Of a DNA stretch of 64,000 nt, positions 28,819 to 37,083 are shown piece after piece. The stretch spans positions 62,001-126,000 of the forward strand of contig CAWECY010000013.1 in the NCBI GenBank assembly GCA_963807775.1, read 5' to 3'. The notes below the pieces were generated by a model. That model was not told where the DNA came from. It worked only from the letters and a program-made list of their open reading frames with translations, and did no database searches. The DNA is from Bog-473 sp963807775 (lineage in GTDB: Bacteria; Actinomycetota; Acidimicrobiia; Acidimicrobiales; RAAP-2). The position numbers and the translations under genes are program-made. How positions within the stretch are numbered: the first letter of the stretch is position 1; each line of letters begins with the position of its first letter.

Positions 28819-30096
28819 ATGCCCACGCTCTCGGAGGACCTGGCCTTCCGCGGCTTGATCCACCAGGTGACCGACCCCGACCTGCCCAAGCGCCTCGATC
28901 AGCAACCCGGGCTCACCCTGTACGCCGGCTTCGACCCCTCGGCCGACTCGCTCCACGTCGGCAACCTGATGCAGCTGTGCACGCTCCGGCGCTTCCAGGA
29001 GGGCGGCCACCGCCCCATCTCGCTGGCGGGAGGAGGCACCGGCATGATCGGCGACCCCGGCGGCAAGCAGGACGAGCGACAACTCCTCACCCTCGATACC
29101 ATCGCCGCCCACCTCGACCACATCCGCCCCCAGCTGGGTCAGTTCCTCGACCTCGGCGACGGCCGGACGCTCCTGCTCAACAACGCCGACTGGCTGAGCC
29201 GGCTCTCCACGCTCGAGTACCTGCGCGACGTCGGCAAGCACTTCACGGTCAACCACATGGTGGCCAAGGAGTCGGTCAAGACCCGCTTCGAGCGCCCGGA
29301 CCAGGGCATCAGCTACACCGAGTTCAGCTACATGCTGCTCCAGGCCTACGACTACCTGCGCCTCCACCTCGACCACGGCTGCGACCTCCAGATCGGCGGC
29401 AGCGACCAGTGGGGCAACATCACCATGGGCGTCGAGCTCGTCCGCAAGGTCACCGGCGACGAGGTGCACGGCCTCACCACGCCCCTCATCCTCAAGGCCG
29501 ACGGCACCAAGTACGGCAAGTCCGAGAGCGGCACCGTCTGGCTCGATGCCGCCCGCACCACCCCCTACGCCATGTACCAGTTCTTCGTGAACACCGCGGA
29601 CGAACAGGTCAGCCAGCTCCTCCGTTTCCTGACCTTCTTGGATCACGACGAAATCGGCCAACTGGACTCGGACACGGCGACGAACCCGTCGCGCCGCTCG
29701 GCCCAGAAGGCCCTCGCCCGTGCCGTCGTCACGATGGTGCACGGGGAGGCCGAGGTGGCCAAGTGCGAGGAGGCCTCGGTGGCCCTCTTCGGCGAGGAGA
29801 TCGCCGGCCTTTCCGAGGAGATGCTGCTGGCCGTCACCGAGGACGCCCCGACGACACCCCTGCCGCGCACCGAGCTGCTCGAGGGCGCGCTCACCGTCGT
29901 CGACCTCTTCGAGCGCACCGGCCTGGCCAAGTCCAAGGGCGACGCCCGACGCATCGTCGAGGGGGGCGGCGCCTACGTCAACAACGTCCGCCAGACCGAC
30001 GGCACCCGCATGCTCGGGCCGGACGACCTGTTGCACGACCGCTACATCGTCTTGCGCAAGGGGCCCCGTGCCGTCCACATCGTCCGGGCCACATGA
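28819..30096 (+). CDS. tyrS: Tyrosyl-tRNA synthetase
   Basis: 425 residues. Class I signatures are present: YAGFDPSADSLHVGNLM (HIGH-like) and KYGKS (KMSKS-like). Tyrosine-site residues appear in YTEFSYMLLQAYDYL and GGSDQWGNITMG. The C-terminal S4-like RNA-binding domain has AKSKGDARRIVEGGGAYVNN. Start ATG 28819 agrees with the family N-terminus (LSEDLAFRGLIHQ); ATG 28777 is possible. The stop overlaps the lipoprotein start. Confidence 0.96.
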   Translation: MPTLSEDLAFRGLIHQVTDPDLPKRLDQQPGLTLYAGFDPSADSLHVGNLMQLCTLRRFQEGGHRPISLAGGGTGMIGDPGGKQDERQLLTLDTIAAHLDHIRPQLGQFLDLGDGRTLLLNNADWLSRLSTLEYLRDVGKHFTVNHMVAKESVKTRFERPDQGISYTEFSYMLLQAYDYLRLHLDHGCDLQIGGSDQWGNITMGVELVRKVTGDEVHGLTTPLILKADGTKYGKSESGTVWLDAARTTPYAMYQFFVNTADEQVSQLLRFLTFLDHDEIGQLDSDTATNPSRRSAQKALARAVVTMVHGEAEVAKCEEASVALFGEEIAGLSEEMLLAVTEDAPTTPLPRTELLEGALTVVDLFERTGLAKSKGDARRIVEGGGAYVNNVRQTDGTRMLGPDDLLHDRYIVLRKGPRAVHIVRAT

Positions 30097-30632
30097 GGCA
30101 TCCCGTCCGCCGCCCCGCACCCCCCGCTCCCGTCCTTGCCCTGGTCCTCGTGCTCGCCGCCGCCCTCACTCTGACCTCGTGCGCCGGGGCGGACCAGGAA
30201 GGCCCACCCTCCCAGCGCATGTCGGCCTGGGTGAACGGCACCAGCTTCGGGGCCGACATCGGCACGCTGGTGGCCGACAACGCCCGCATTGCCAAGGTGG
30301 CGCCCAACGGCACCGGCGCCCTCCACGCCGCCTGCTCCACCATGATCAACGATGCCGAGATGGCCAACAGCTCCCTGCCCTCACCCGACCCCACCGTGAC
30401 CGATCTCCTGACCGAGGCCTACGGCCTCGAGGGCACGGCCGGCAACGACTGCTACAACGCGGGCACGACCAACCGGAAGCTGCTCCTCACCTCGGAGCGT
30501 GACGGCATCAAGGACGACGCCCTCTACGACGAGGTGCTCCAGCGCATCCGCGCCATCGACGGCCGGGTTCCGGTCACTACGACCACCTCGGGCAACAGCG
30601 GCGACTCGGGCGTCGGCGGGATCTTCGGATGA
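30093..30632 (+). CDS. Putative lipoprotein of unknown function
   Basis: 179 residues. A basic start and hydrophobic stretch (residues 10-27, VLALVLVLAAALTLTSC) ends in a lipobox LTSC-A, so it should be lipid-anchored outside the membrane. Two further cysteines (HAACSTM and NDCYNA) could form a disulfide. The region MSAWVNGTSFGADIGTLVAD is conserved-looking, but I do not know the family. The C-terminus is T/S/G-rich. It overlaps tyrS (ATGA) and the next gene (ATGA), forming a tight three-gene unit. Confidence 0.75.
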   Translation: MRHPVRRPAPPAPVLALVLVLAAALTLTSCAGADQEGPPSQRMSAWVNGTSFGADIGTLVADNARIAKVAPNGTGALHAACSTMINDAEMANSSLPSPDPTVTDLLTEAYGLEGTAGNDCYNAGTTNRKLLLTSERDGIKDDALYDEVLQRIRAIDGRVPVTTTTSGNSGDSGVGGIFG

Positions 30633-31207
30633 CCCCGCCGCCTCCCTCCTCGCCTCCGCCCCCCTCACCCCCGACCCCGGCCGACCCTGCCTCCGACGAC
30701 GAGGAGTTCGATCGGCATCGCCGTCGCGTCCTGTGGGCTCTGCCCACGGGTCTGTACCTGATCGGCAGCCGGGCTGGCGACGAGGTGAACCTCATGACAG
30801 CCAACCTGGCCGTCCAGGTGTGCATCGTGCCCAAGCTGGTGGCGGTCGCCCTCGAGCACGAGTCGGTCACGGCTCGCCTGGTCCGTCAGGGCGGGGCCTT
30901 CTCCATCTCCATTCTCGACCGGTCCGACCGCGACGTCATCCGCCGCTTCGTCAAGCCCGTGACCGACGTCGAACGCAGCCCCGACGGCACCGTGACCGCC
31001 ATGGCAGGCCACGCCGTGACCGAGGCCGGCCCGTCCCACCTTCCCGTGGTGTCCAACGCCGCCGGCTACATCCTGTGCTCGCTCACCAGCGCCCAGGACC
31101 TCGGCAGCCACCTGCTCTGTATCGGCGAGGTCGTCGAAGTGGCGGGGGAGCCGGCAGACACGGAAGTGCTCCGTATGGAGGACACCCGCATGCACTACGG
31201 CGGCTGA
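30629..31207 (+). CDS. Flavin reductase-like (FMN-binding) domain protein
   Basis: 192 residues. A proline-rich N-terminus (residues 2-22) is followed by a flavin reductase-like fold: RVLWALPTGLYLIGSRAGDE, NLMTANLAVQVCIVPKLVAV, GGAFSISILDRSDRDVIRRF and a late LCIGEVVEVAGEPADTEVL. Such proteins bind FMN and either reduce flavin with NAD(P)H for a partner monooxygenase or act on their own. No monooxygenase is next to it. Its ATG overlaps the lipoprotein stop. Confidence 0.8.
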   Translation: MTPPPPSSPPPPSPPTPADPASDDEEFDRHRRRVLWALPTGLYLIGSRAGDEVNLMTANLAVQVCIVPKLVAVALEHESVTARLVRQGGAFSISILDRSDRDVIRRFVKPVTDVERSPDGTVTAMAGHAVTEAGPSHLPVVSNAAGYILCSLTSAQDLGSHLLCIGEVVEVAGEPADTEVLRMEDTRMHYGG

Positions 31208-31215
31208 TCCTTCGG

Positions 31216-31467
31216 TCAGCTCTCGCCGCTGCTCGCGTCCCCACCCGCTACCTCGGGCGGTCGTAGGTCGATGCGCAAGGTGAGGATCCCGTCGACCAGC
31301 TCCGCCTCGGCATCGCCGATCATGGCGTAGTCCGCGAAGTCACGCTGTGCCTGCTCGCGAAAGCGGGCCCGCTCAACCCCCTCGATCGGCGGCATGCCCC
31401 GCGTCCGCACAGCCTCGGCCCGCTGACGGAACCGGGCCACCATCTCCTGGGGGTCGAATTCGGGCAC
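31216..31467 (-). CDS. Small hypothetical protein
   Basis: 83 residues from GTG 31467; the frame is open to 31680, but the upstream part lacks coding character. The protein is charged: FDPQEMVARFRQRAEAVRTR, then VERARFREQAQRDFADYAMI and a strand-rich end (AEAELVDGILTLRIDLRPPE). No membrane segment. I do not recognise it. It converges with the flavin reductase-like gene, eight bases apart. Confidence 0.55.
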   Translation of the reverse strand: MPEFDPQEMVARFRQRAEAVRTRGMPPIEGVERARFREQAQRDFADYAMIGDAEAELVDGILTLRIDLRPPEVAGGDASSGES

Positions 31468-31724
31468 GGCGGTCAGCGTATTTGGGTGGCGACCCCGATG
31501 TCGCCCATTCCCACTTCCGGATCTGAAACCTTGCGCGAAACCTTGCTGCCACCGCGCCCTCTCCCGGATCGAGGTCCCTGACCGCTCCCTATACGGCTCA
31601 CACGCGTATCCCCGGGCCTCCGCATATACGGCTGAAGAAAGGCGTGCCCGGACTCCGCGAATACTGTGGCAACACGACATGCGCCGCCCGGCGCCACGAG
31701 CGTCTCGATACCGAGGAGTCCACT
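31468..31724. promoter_or_regulatory. Intergenic region between divergent small genes with a 9-base direct repeat
   Basis: 257 bases between the genes at 31467 (-) and 31725 (+). TATACGGCT occurs twice, at 31590-31598 and 31625-31633, with 35 bases between starts. AT content is higher here than in the surroundings. The repeats could be operator half-sites or overlapping -10 regions. No gene is supported here. Confidence 0.4.
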
Positions 31725-32126
31725 ATGAGTGGCGACCCCACCTATCAGGAACCCGACCCGGACCAGATCGCAGCGCCATTGACCGCCGCCGGCATCGCCG
31801 ACCAGGTCAGGCGAGCCATGGAGGCAGGGGACCTCGAGCAGCTCGCCCCGCTCCTGAGTCTGGACGTCCGCTGGGGGCCACCTGGGTCTGCCAACCCCCC
31901 CTGCAAGAACCGACGACAGGTGCTCTCCTGGTACGCCCGGGCGAAGGATGCCGGACGCTCCGGCACCGTGACCGACGTTGAGGTCCACGCCAATGCCCTG
32001 CTTGTCGGTCTCCGCCTCGACGACGGCCAGGAGCGCTGGCAGGTGCTCCGAGTCGGCCCCGAGGGGATCAACGACATCCGAGGCTTCGAGGACCGGACCG
32101 GCGCCCTCGCGCAATTGGGCACCTGA
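31725..32126 (+). CDS. Small SnoaL/NTF2-like hypothetical protein
   Basis: 133 residues from ATG 31725, with GAGGAG upstream. The layout suggests a small cone-shaped NTF2/SnoaL fold: helix VRRAMEAGDLEQLAPLLS, strand LDVRWG, helix NRRQVLSWYARAKDAG, then strands VTDVEVHANALLVGLRL and WQVLRVGPEGINDIRGF. Members act as isomerases, hydrolases or binding proteins. This assignment is from pattern only; no active site was confirmed. Confidence 0.6.
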   Translation: MSGDPTYQEPDPDQIAAPLTAAGIADQVRRAMEAGDLEQLAPLLSLDVRWGPPGSANPPCKNRRQVLSWYARAKDAGRSGTVTDVEVHANALLVGLRLDDGQERWQVLRVGPEGINDIRGFEDRTGALAQLGT

Positions 32127-32254
32127 CCTGGGCCAGGGCGGGCTAGGTACGGCGAGCCACTACACTGGCACAACGGCCGTAACGACCGAAACGGTCGGGC
32201 TGAGGGGCGGGGCACGTAGCTAATGCGTGAACCGGGTGTGTACAAGGAGTTCTC

Positions 32255-32461
32255 GTGAAAAAGGGACGCCATCGGCGCTTCGAGGAAGCGCGCAGCCTGA
32301 AGCGATCTTCGACCGAGTCGACGGGGCGGTGCGTCGAGTGCGGGGCTGAGCCGGACGATGTCCACGCGTCGTGGTGCCTGGCGGAAGAGGACAAGTACGA
32401 CCGCATCCTCGGGTCCATGCCGGCCCCCTCGTACTCCGAGGACGACCCCCTGAACGACTGA
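32255..32461 (+). CDS. Small zinc-ribbon-like hypothetical protein
   Basis: 68 residues from GTG 32255, with an AAGGAG site nine bases upstream. A basic N-terminus (MKKGRHRRFEEARSLKRS) precedes CVECGAEPDDVHASWC, a CxxC plus a later histidine and cysteine that could bind one zinc ion. The tail is acidic (EEDKYDRILG, SEDDPLND). Small size and zinc site suggest a nucleic-acid or protein adaptor; function unknown. Inverted repeat GACCG-AAA-CGGTC lies in the leader at about 32186. Confidence 0.6.
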   Translation: MKKGRHRRFEEARSLKRSSTESTGRCVECGAEPDDVHASWCLAEEDKYDRILGSMPAPSYSEDDPLND

Positions 32462-32473
32462 CCCTGCGCCTGC

Positions 32474-33325
32474 TCAGTCCTCCAACAGTACGACGACTTC
32501 GGCGCGATCTCCCACGCCATTGCCCTCCGCGACGGCGCGCCCGTGCTCACCATCACGTCGCCGCACGGCCGGGTGGGGGAGTGGCACGCCCTCCTGGCGC
32601 AGCTCGTCACGCTCGTTGAGCAGCGTCACGAACTGCTTGTACACCTTGGTGCCGACCATCTCGGTCAGCTCGGCCTCCATCTCCTTGTAGACGGGCTTCG
32701 ACCCCACGAAGGCATCGGGAGCCTCGGTGCACCACCAGTGGAACTCGCGTCCGCCCTTGCCCCAGTGGCGACGATCCCACTGGCGGATGGTCGAGATCAC
32801 GTGCCCTTCCTCGTCGTCGATCGAGTCCTCCCGGCGCAGCGGGAGCTGCCAGCACACCTCGGGCTTCAAGGTCAAGGGGTTCACGCCCCGTTTCACGGCC
32901 GCAATGTGGAAGGCACACCCCGCCCCGGCGGCGAACCCGGGCCGGTTGAGGAAGATGCAGGCGTCGTCGACCAGCTTGGTCACGGTCTCGCCGTGCTTGT
33001 TGACCTCGACCACGTTCTTCTTCGCACCGTGGTTCTGCCACTCCTCCGGGGTCAGGGTCGCCGCGGCCTTCTCGACCCGCCGGGTGTCCTTCTTGTTGAC
33101 TAGGTGCGCCCCGTAGCTGCAGCAGCCCTGGACCAGCTCGGCAGCCGGGCCGGTGAGCACCCCCTGGCACCCGTTGCCGAAGATGCAGGTCCAGTTGCTC
33201 GTCAGGAACGTGGTGTCGAAGACCCACGTCCGCTCCTCGTCCTCATCCTCGAAGCTCAACCACTCGTGCGAATCGATCGGTATGCGGGGCACGACGAGGA
33301 CGTTACAGCGCGCGCCGTCCGGCAC
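32474..33325 (-). CDS. Cysteine-rich conserved hypothetical protein (possible metal or Fe-S cluster)
   Basis: 283 residues from GTG 33325 (a GTG at 33292 is an alternative). Cysteines are grouped: C47, C53, C68 and C69 (NWTCIFGNGCQG and VQGCCSYGAH), then ACIFLNRPG, GAGCAFH and PEVCWQLPL. This resembles proteins with a cysteine cluster for Fe-S or zinc (YkgJ/DUF3109-like), though I cannot prove the family. A charged central part (EDSIDDEEGHVISTIRQWDR) and a helical C-terminus follow. The gene converges with the zinc-ribbon gene. Confidence 0.6.
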   Translation of the reverse strand: MPDGARCNVLVVPRIPIDSHEWLSFEDEDEERTWVFDTTFLTSNWTCIFGNGCQGVLTGPAAELVQGCCSYGAHLVNKKDTRRVEKAAATLTPEEWQNHGAKKNVVEVNKHGETVTKLVDDACIFLNRPGFAAGAGCAFHIAAVKRGVNPLTLKPEVCWQLPLRREDSIDDEEGHVISTIRQWDRRHWGKGGREFHWWCTEAPDAFVGSKPVYKEMEAELTEMVGTKVYKQFVTLLNERDELRQEGVPLPHPAVRRRDGEHGRAVAEGNGVGDRAEVVVLLED

Positions 33326-33467
33326 GATGCATATCTCGCGGTGAATTCACAAGCCGGCGCGCTTCGATCACCCTCGCTGCCGGCGCACCCCGTCACCCCG
33401 CCGGACGCGGCGCGGGGGCCGGACCCGGATCCTCGAAACAAAGAGGACCCGGGCCAACCCGCTCAGC
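33326..33467. other. GC-rich spacer with element A
   Basis: 142 bases between the cysteine-rich gene and the first beta-helix gene. It contains element A (about 33386-33455), related to stretches at 36971-37060 and 40578-40652 by shared words such as CCCCGCCGGAC, GGGGGCCGGACCCGG and AGGACCCG. The hairpin part is listed separately. No gene is seen here. Confidence 0.5.
33424..33453 (-). terminator. Hairpin after the first beta-helix gene (element A)
   Basis: On the minus strand CCCGGGTCCTC pairs with GAGGATCCGGG across an 8-base loop, an 11-bp stem with one G-U pair. It begins 14 bases after the stop of the gene at 33468. There is no T-run, so it may be an actinobacterial L-shaped terminator or an RNA-stabilising hairpin. 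Confidence 0.55.
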
Positions 33468-34268
33468 TCAGACCGGTGCCGACCCCAGGTGTTGGATGCC
33501 CACGATGGGACCGTTCAGCTTCTTGCCCGGGATGGCGGTGTAGATGTCACCCAGGAACGGGGCGTCGCCGTAGTTGAACAGCCCGCCGTCCGCGCCGACC
33601 TCCCAGTAGCCGTTGCCCGAGTGCGTCACCGCGATGCCGACGATGGGGGCGACGAGGCTCTGGCCCGGCTTGAGCGAACCCGGCACCGAGCCGTAGAAGC
33701 CCTGGGTGCCGTAGTTGTAGACCCCACCGTCCGAGCCCACCAAGATGTAGCCCTGGCCAGAGGCGGCCGCCGCGATGCCGACGACCGGGGCGTTGATGTG
33801 CTGGCCGCCCATGCCCCCCTTGTACTGGGCGTCACCCTCGGCGTAGACGTCGCCCAGGTTGTCGGTCAACCAGGCCCCCTGCCCGTCGGTGGTCGAGGCC
33901 ATGCCGACGATGTGGGCCCCCGGCGGCAAGGTCAGCGCCGGCAGCGGTGGCACCGAGCCGAAGTTGTAGATCTTGCCGTTCTGGGCCACCAGCCAATAGC
34001 CGGTCTCAGAGGGCGGTGCCGCGATGGCCGCTATGGGGGACGGGATCGACTGGCCACCCAGGCCGCCGTAGTAGTTGGCCCCGCCGAGGGCGAAGGTCCC
34101 GCCGTCGGCACCCGCCATGACGTAGCCGTCGGGACCGGGCGCGTTGGCCAGGCCGACGATCGGGGCGTTGAGGTGGTTGTTGGCCAGCGAGCCGTTGAAG
34201 TTCAGCCCGAAGTCGAAGATGCCGCCTTCGTTGGCCACCATGCGGTAGCCGTTGGGGTTGTAGGCGGG
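33467..34268. repeat. 802-bp direct repeat, copy 1 (3' module of beta-helix gene)
   Basis: Aligns without gaps to 37083-37884 (constant offset 3,616). I see three mismatches, all within the first ~50 bases; the rest of what I compared is identical. It encodes the C-terminal ~266 residues of the protein at 33468-36809. Sequence just outside diverges strongly at both ends. Recent gene conversion or duplication is likely. Confidence 0.9.
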
Positions 34269-36809
34269 GGGTGCGGCCACCGCCACCTCGACGGCGCCGG
34301 ACGTGCACGCGCCGTTGGTGCCTTGACCACGCGCGTCGCCGCGCTGGTCGGTGGTCACCCCGGTCCCGGTGCACACCGACGACGGGACCAGGCTCACGGC
34401 CGGGCTGCTCGACGCCGGCAGCTGCGTGTTGGTGGGCCCTCCGTTGTTCTGCAGCGCCCCCAGCTGGGCCGCCTGGCCGATGACGTCACCGGTCCCCGGG
34501 GTACCGCACGAGGAGTCGTCGATCACGTTGTAGCCCCCGGAGGTGAGCGACGAGTCGCCACCGATGTCACAGTTGGGCCCGGCACCACCGTCGGTGGTCC
34601 CACCGGCCACGATGCTCTCACCCAGGGTGAGTGTCGAGTCGTCGACGGTCTGGATGTTGGCGCCACCGGGGTCGCCCTCGGCGTTGCCGTTGATGGTGTC
34701 GAACAGGAAGGCCGTCACCTCGGCCTCTTCGACCGGGGCGTGGGGCGTCAGGTTGTGGGCCCGCTCCCTGGCCTTGCCGACGGAGGGTTGCACGGGGCCG
34801 CCGAAGTCGCAGTCCGTCCCGTAGTAGCCGCCGCCCAGATTGTTGGCGGTGTTGGAGCTGATGGTGTCGTTGGTGAGCGTGAGGTCGTTACCGGTGCATA
34901 CCAGCAGCCCCCCACCGTTCCCGAGGAAGGGCGACTCACCGACCAAGCCGGTCACGTTGTTGTCGCTGATGGTCGACTGCGTGATCGGGATGTTGCCGTC
35001 AGTCGACGCCACCCAGAGACCCGCCCCCGACTCGCTCGCGGTGTTGTCGCTGATGTCGACCTGGTCGAAGGACAGCGTCTGGGACTCGTCGGCGTCGATG
35101 TACACGCCGGCTCCCTCGTAGGCACTGTTGGTGTCGATTGACCCCCCGGTGACGGTCGTCGTGCCGTAGTCGTCGTAGAGACCGCCACCTTGACCGCCGC
35201 CGTCCTCATCGTCAGCTGTGTCGACCTGGTTTGAATTGATGGTCTCGTCGCTCAGCGTGTTGGTTCCATCGTCGATGTAGAAGCCGCCGCCCTCGCTACC
35301 CCCATCGGGCGCCGTGTTGTCCTCGACGGAGCCACCGCTGAACGTGTTGGTGCCCCCCTCGATGCCGACGCCCCCGCCTTCACCCTCGTTCCCCGAGGCG
35401 ACGTTGTTGTCGATACTGCCTCCCGTGATGGTGTTGTTCCCGTCGAGCAGGAACATCCCACCGCCCTCTTCTCCCTCGGTCGACTGGTTCCCGTCGGCGG
35501 GCTCGGGGCCCCCGATGGTCTCGTTGGTCAACGTGTTGGTACCACCAGCGATGGAGACACCGCCACCGACCACATCGCCGGCGGTGTTGGCCGAAATGGT
35601 TCCGCCGGAGAGCGAGTTGGTGCCGTTGTCTATGAACACGCCTCCTCCGCCCAAGTCGTAGTCCTCGGCAGTGTTGTCCGTGATGAGACCACCCGAGAAG
35701 GTATTGGTGCCCCCGTCGATGTACACGCCACCGCCGTCGCAGTTTTCGCAGGTGTTGTTCTGGATCGTCTCGTTGGTGAACGAATTCGTAGCGTCGGTCT
35801 CGATGGCGATGCCCGCTCCGTCCTCTCCGCCTCCCTCGGAGACATTGTTTTCGATCGTGTCGCCCGAGAAGCTCGGGTCCGTGCCGGTGCTGAGGTAAAT
35901 ACCGCCACCCTCGCCGTCGTCGGTGGTGTTGCCCGAGTAGGTCACCGCCGTGCTGGTGACGGTGCCGCCTTCGGCGGCGAGCCCACCGCCGTTCCCGCCA
36001 GCGGTGTTGCTCACGTCGAGCGGGCTGGTGGCCCCCGTCTCGCCGATCGTGCCGCCAGAGAGCGTGGCCGTACCGGCGTTGGTGTAGATGCCGCCCCCGT
36101 CACCGTCATCGCCGGCGGTGTTGTCCGCGATGGTGTCGCCCGTGAGCGTCATCGCCGGCGCGGGGGGGACCGGATCGTCGCCACCGCCTTGTTCCTCGGC
36201 GATGCCGCCGCCGTTGTCGGCCGAATTGCCGAACACGTCAGAGTCGGAAAGGTTCAAGGTGCCGTAGTCGAGAATGGCCCCACCGTCCGACTCCGTCGCG
36301 ACGCCGTCGGAGAGCGAGAAGCCGTCCATGTCGAGAGTGGTCCCCGGGTCGACCTCGAACAGGTTGGTGTCGATGGTGCAGCTCTCAGCCGTGCAGTTGG
36401 CCTCGATCGGTCCGAGACCCGTACCGGTGTAGTCGAGGGTCAGCGTGTTTCCGGGGCTGTCGACGTCCAGGTCGCCCTGGCCGACGCTCGAGTCCACGTT
36501 GTAGAAGGCCTGGCTCCCATCGACAAGGCCACTCGGGTCCGGGAGGTCGATCGTCAGATTGGTGATCCCGCTCGTCCCCTGGTCGAACACGTTGATGGCC
36601 GAGCGCAGCGTGCAGGCGCCGTCGTCCGAGGTGCAGGCCCCGGGGCTGCCGCCGTCGTCGTCGACGGCGTCGTTCACGGTGACGGAGGTAGGAGCAGTGG
36701 CGCCCGACGGGCCGGCCGCGAGGGGCACGGCAGCGAGGCCCGCTCCAACTCCGACTCCCAACGCCACCAGAGTGATTCCCGTCGCGAAACGTCCGAGCAC
36801 CTTCAGCAC
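33468..36809 (-). CDS. Secreted beta-helix repeat protein with C-terminal GYW-type repeat domain (paralogue 1)
   Basis: 1,113 residues from GTG 36809, chosen for the GGAGG site and alignment with the paralogue's N-terminus; the frame is open to 37067. Order: signal peptide (about 1-38), CSLREAI-like motif CTLRSAI, then many ~30-residue units of the kind NTFSGG.I..NTA..GGGVYI (about 150-700), a right-handed beta-helix pattern. A choice-of-anchor-Q-like part follows (LGALQNNGGPTNTQLP, TTDQRGDARGQG). From about residue 847 come six ~45-residue repeats (GYWEVGADGGLFNYGDAPFLG, PIVGIA), probably a small beta-propeller. Likely a cell-surface or exported adhesin-like protein. No transmembrane anchor or LPXTG is visible. 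Confidence 0.85.
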   Translation of the reverse strand: MLKVLGRFATGITLVALGVGVGAGLAAVPLAAGPSGATAPTSVTVNDAVDDDGGSPGACTSDDGACTLRSAINVFDQGTSGITNLTIDLPDPSGLVDGSQAFYNVDSSVGQGDLDVDSPGNTLTLDYTGTGLGPIEANCTAESCTIDTNLFEVDPGTTLDMDGFSLSDGVATESDGGAILDYGTLNLSDSDVFGNSADNGGGIAEEQGGGDDPVPPAPAMTLTGDTIADNTAGDDGDGGGIYTNAGTATLSGGTIGETGATSPLDVSNTAGGNGGGLAAEGGTVTSTAVTYSGNTTDDGEGGGIYLSTGTDPSFSGDTIENNVSEGGGEDGAGIAIETDATNSFTNETIQNNTCENCDGGGVYIDGGTNTFSGGLITDNTAEDYDLGGGGVFIDNGTNSLSGGTISANTAGDVVGGGVSIAGGTNTLTNETIGGPEPADGNQSTEGEEGGGMFLLDGNNTITGGSIDNNVASGNEGEGGGVGIEGGTNTFSGGSVEDNTAPDGGSEGGGFYIDDGTNTLSDETINSNQVDTADDEDGGGQGGGLYDDYGTTTVTGGSIDTNSAYEGAGVYIDADESQTLSFDQVDISDNTASESGAGLWVASTDGNIPITQSTISDNNVTGLVGESPFLGNGGGLLVCTGNDLTLTNDTISSNTANNLGGGYYGTDCDFGGPVQPSVGKARERAHNLTPHAPVEEAEVTAFLFDTINGNAEGDPGGANIQTVDDSTLTLGESIVAGGTTDGGAGPNCDIGGDSSLTSGGYNVIDDSSCGTPGTGDVIGQAAQLGALQNNGGPTNTQLPASSSPAVSLVPSSVCTGTGVTTDQRGDARGQGTNGACTSGAVEVAVAAPPAYNPNGYRMVANEGGIFDFGLNFNGSLANNHLNAPIVGLANAPGPDGYVMAGADGGTFALGGANYYGGLGGQSIPSPIAAIAAPPSETGYWLVAQNGKIYNFGSVPPLPALTLPPGAHIVGMASTTDGQGAWLTDNLGDVYAEGDAQYKGGMGGQHINAPVVGIAAAASGQGYILVGSDGGVYNYGTQGFYGSVPGSLKPGQSLVAPIVGIAVTHSGNGYWEVGADGGLFNYGDAPFLGDIYTAIPGKKLNGPIVGIQHLGSAPV

Positions 36810-37083
36810 GCTGCACCTCCACCTTAGGAAATCCGCCGCTTTATGAGAGCCGGTGGCCGAAACGTAGTCGGCCACTGCTGGATCTGCCACCGTTTTCTCA
36901 GCTACTCCATGGGGGTGAGCATCCTGCAGGTACGAGTCGTCGCCCATGCGGAACATTTCCGATGAGGGCGCCCGCCCCGTCACCCCGCCGGACTCGGTGT
37001 CGGGAGCCGGCCCCGGACGCGGCTCAGGCCCGGATCCCCAGGAAAGAGGACCCGGACCCGACGCCAACGAAGCTGCTGCTGGC
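36810..37083. promoter_or_regulatory. Spacer upstream of paralogue 1 with element B
   Basis: 274 bases between the two beta-helix genes. The part next to 36809 is less GC-rich and probably holds the promoter of paralogue 1, though I cannot fix its boxes. The part at 36971-37060 is element B, related to elements A and C. No separate gene is supported. Confidence 0.45.
37030..37055 (-). terminator. Hairpin after the second beta-helix gene (element B)
   Basis: On the minus strand CCGGGTCC pairs with GGATCCGG across a 10-base loop, with one G-U pair. It begins 28 bases after the stop of the gene at 37084. The arm words match hairpin A, so both paralogues end with the same type of hairpin. Confidence 0.5.
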
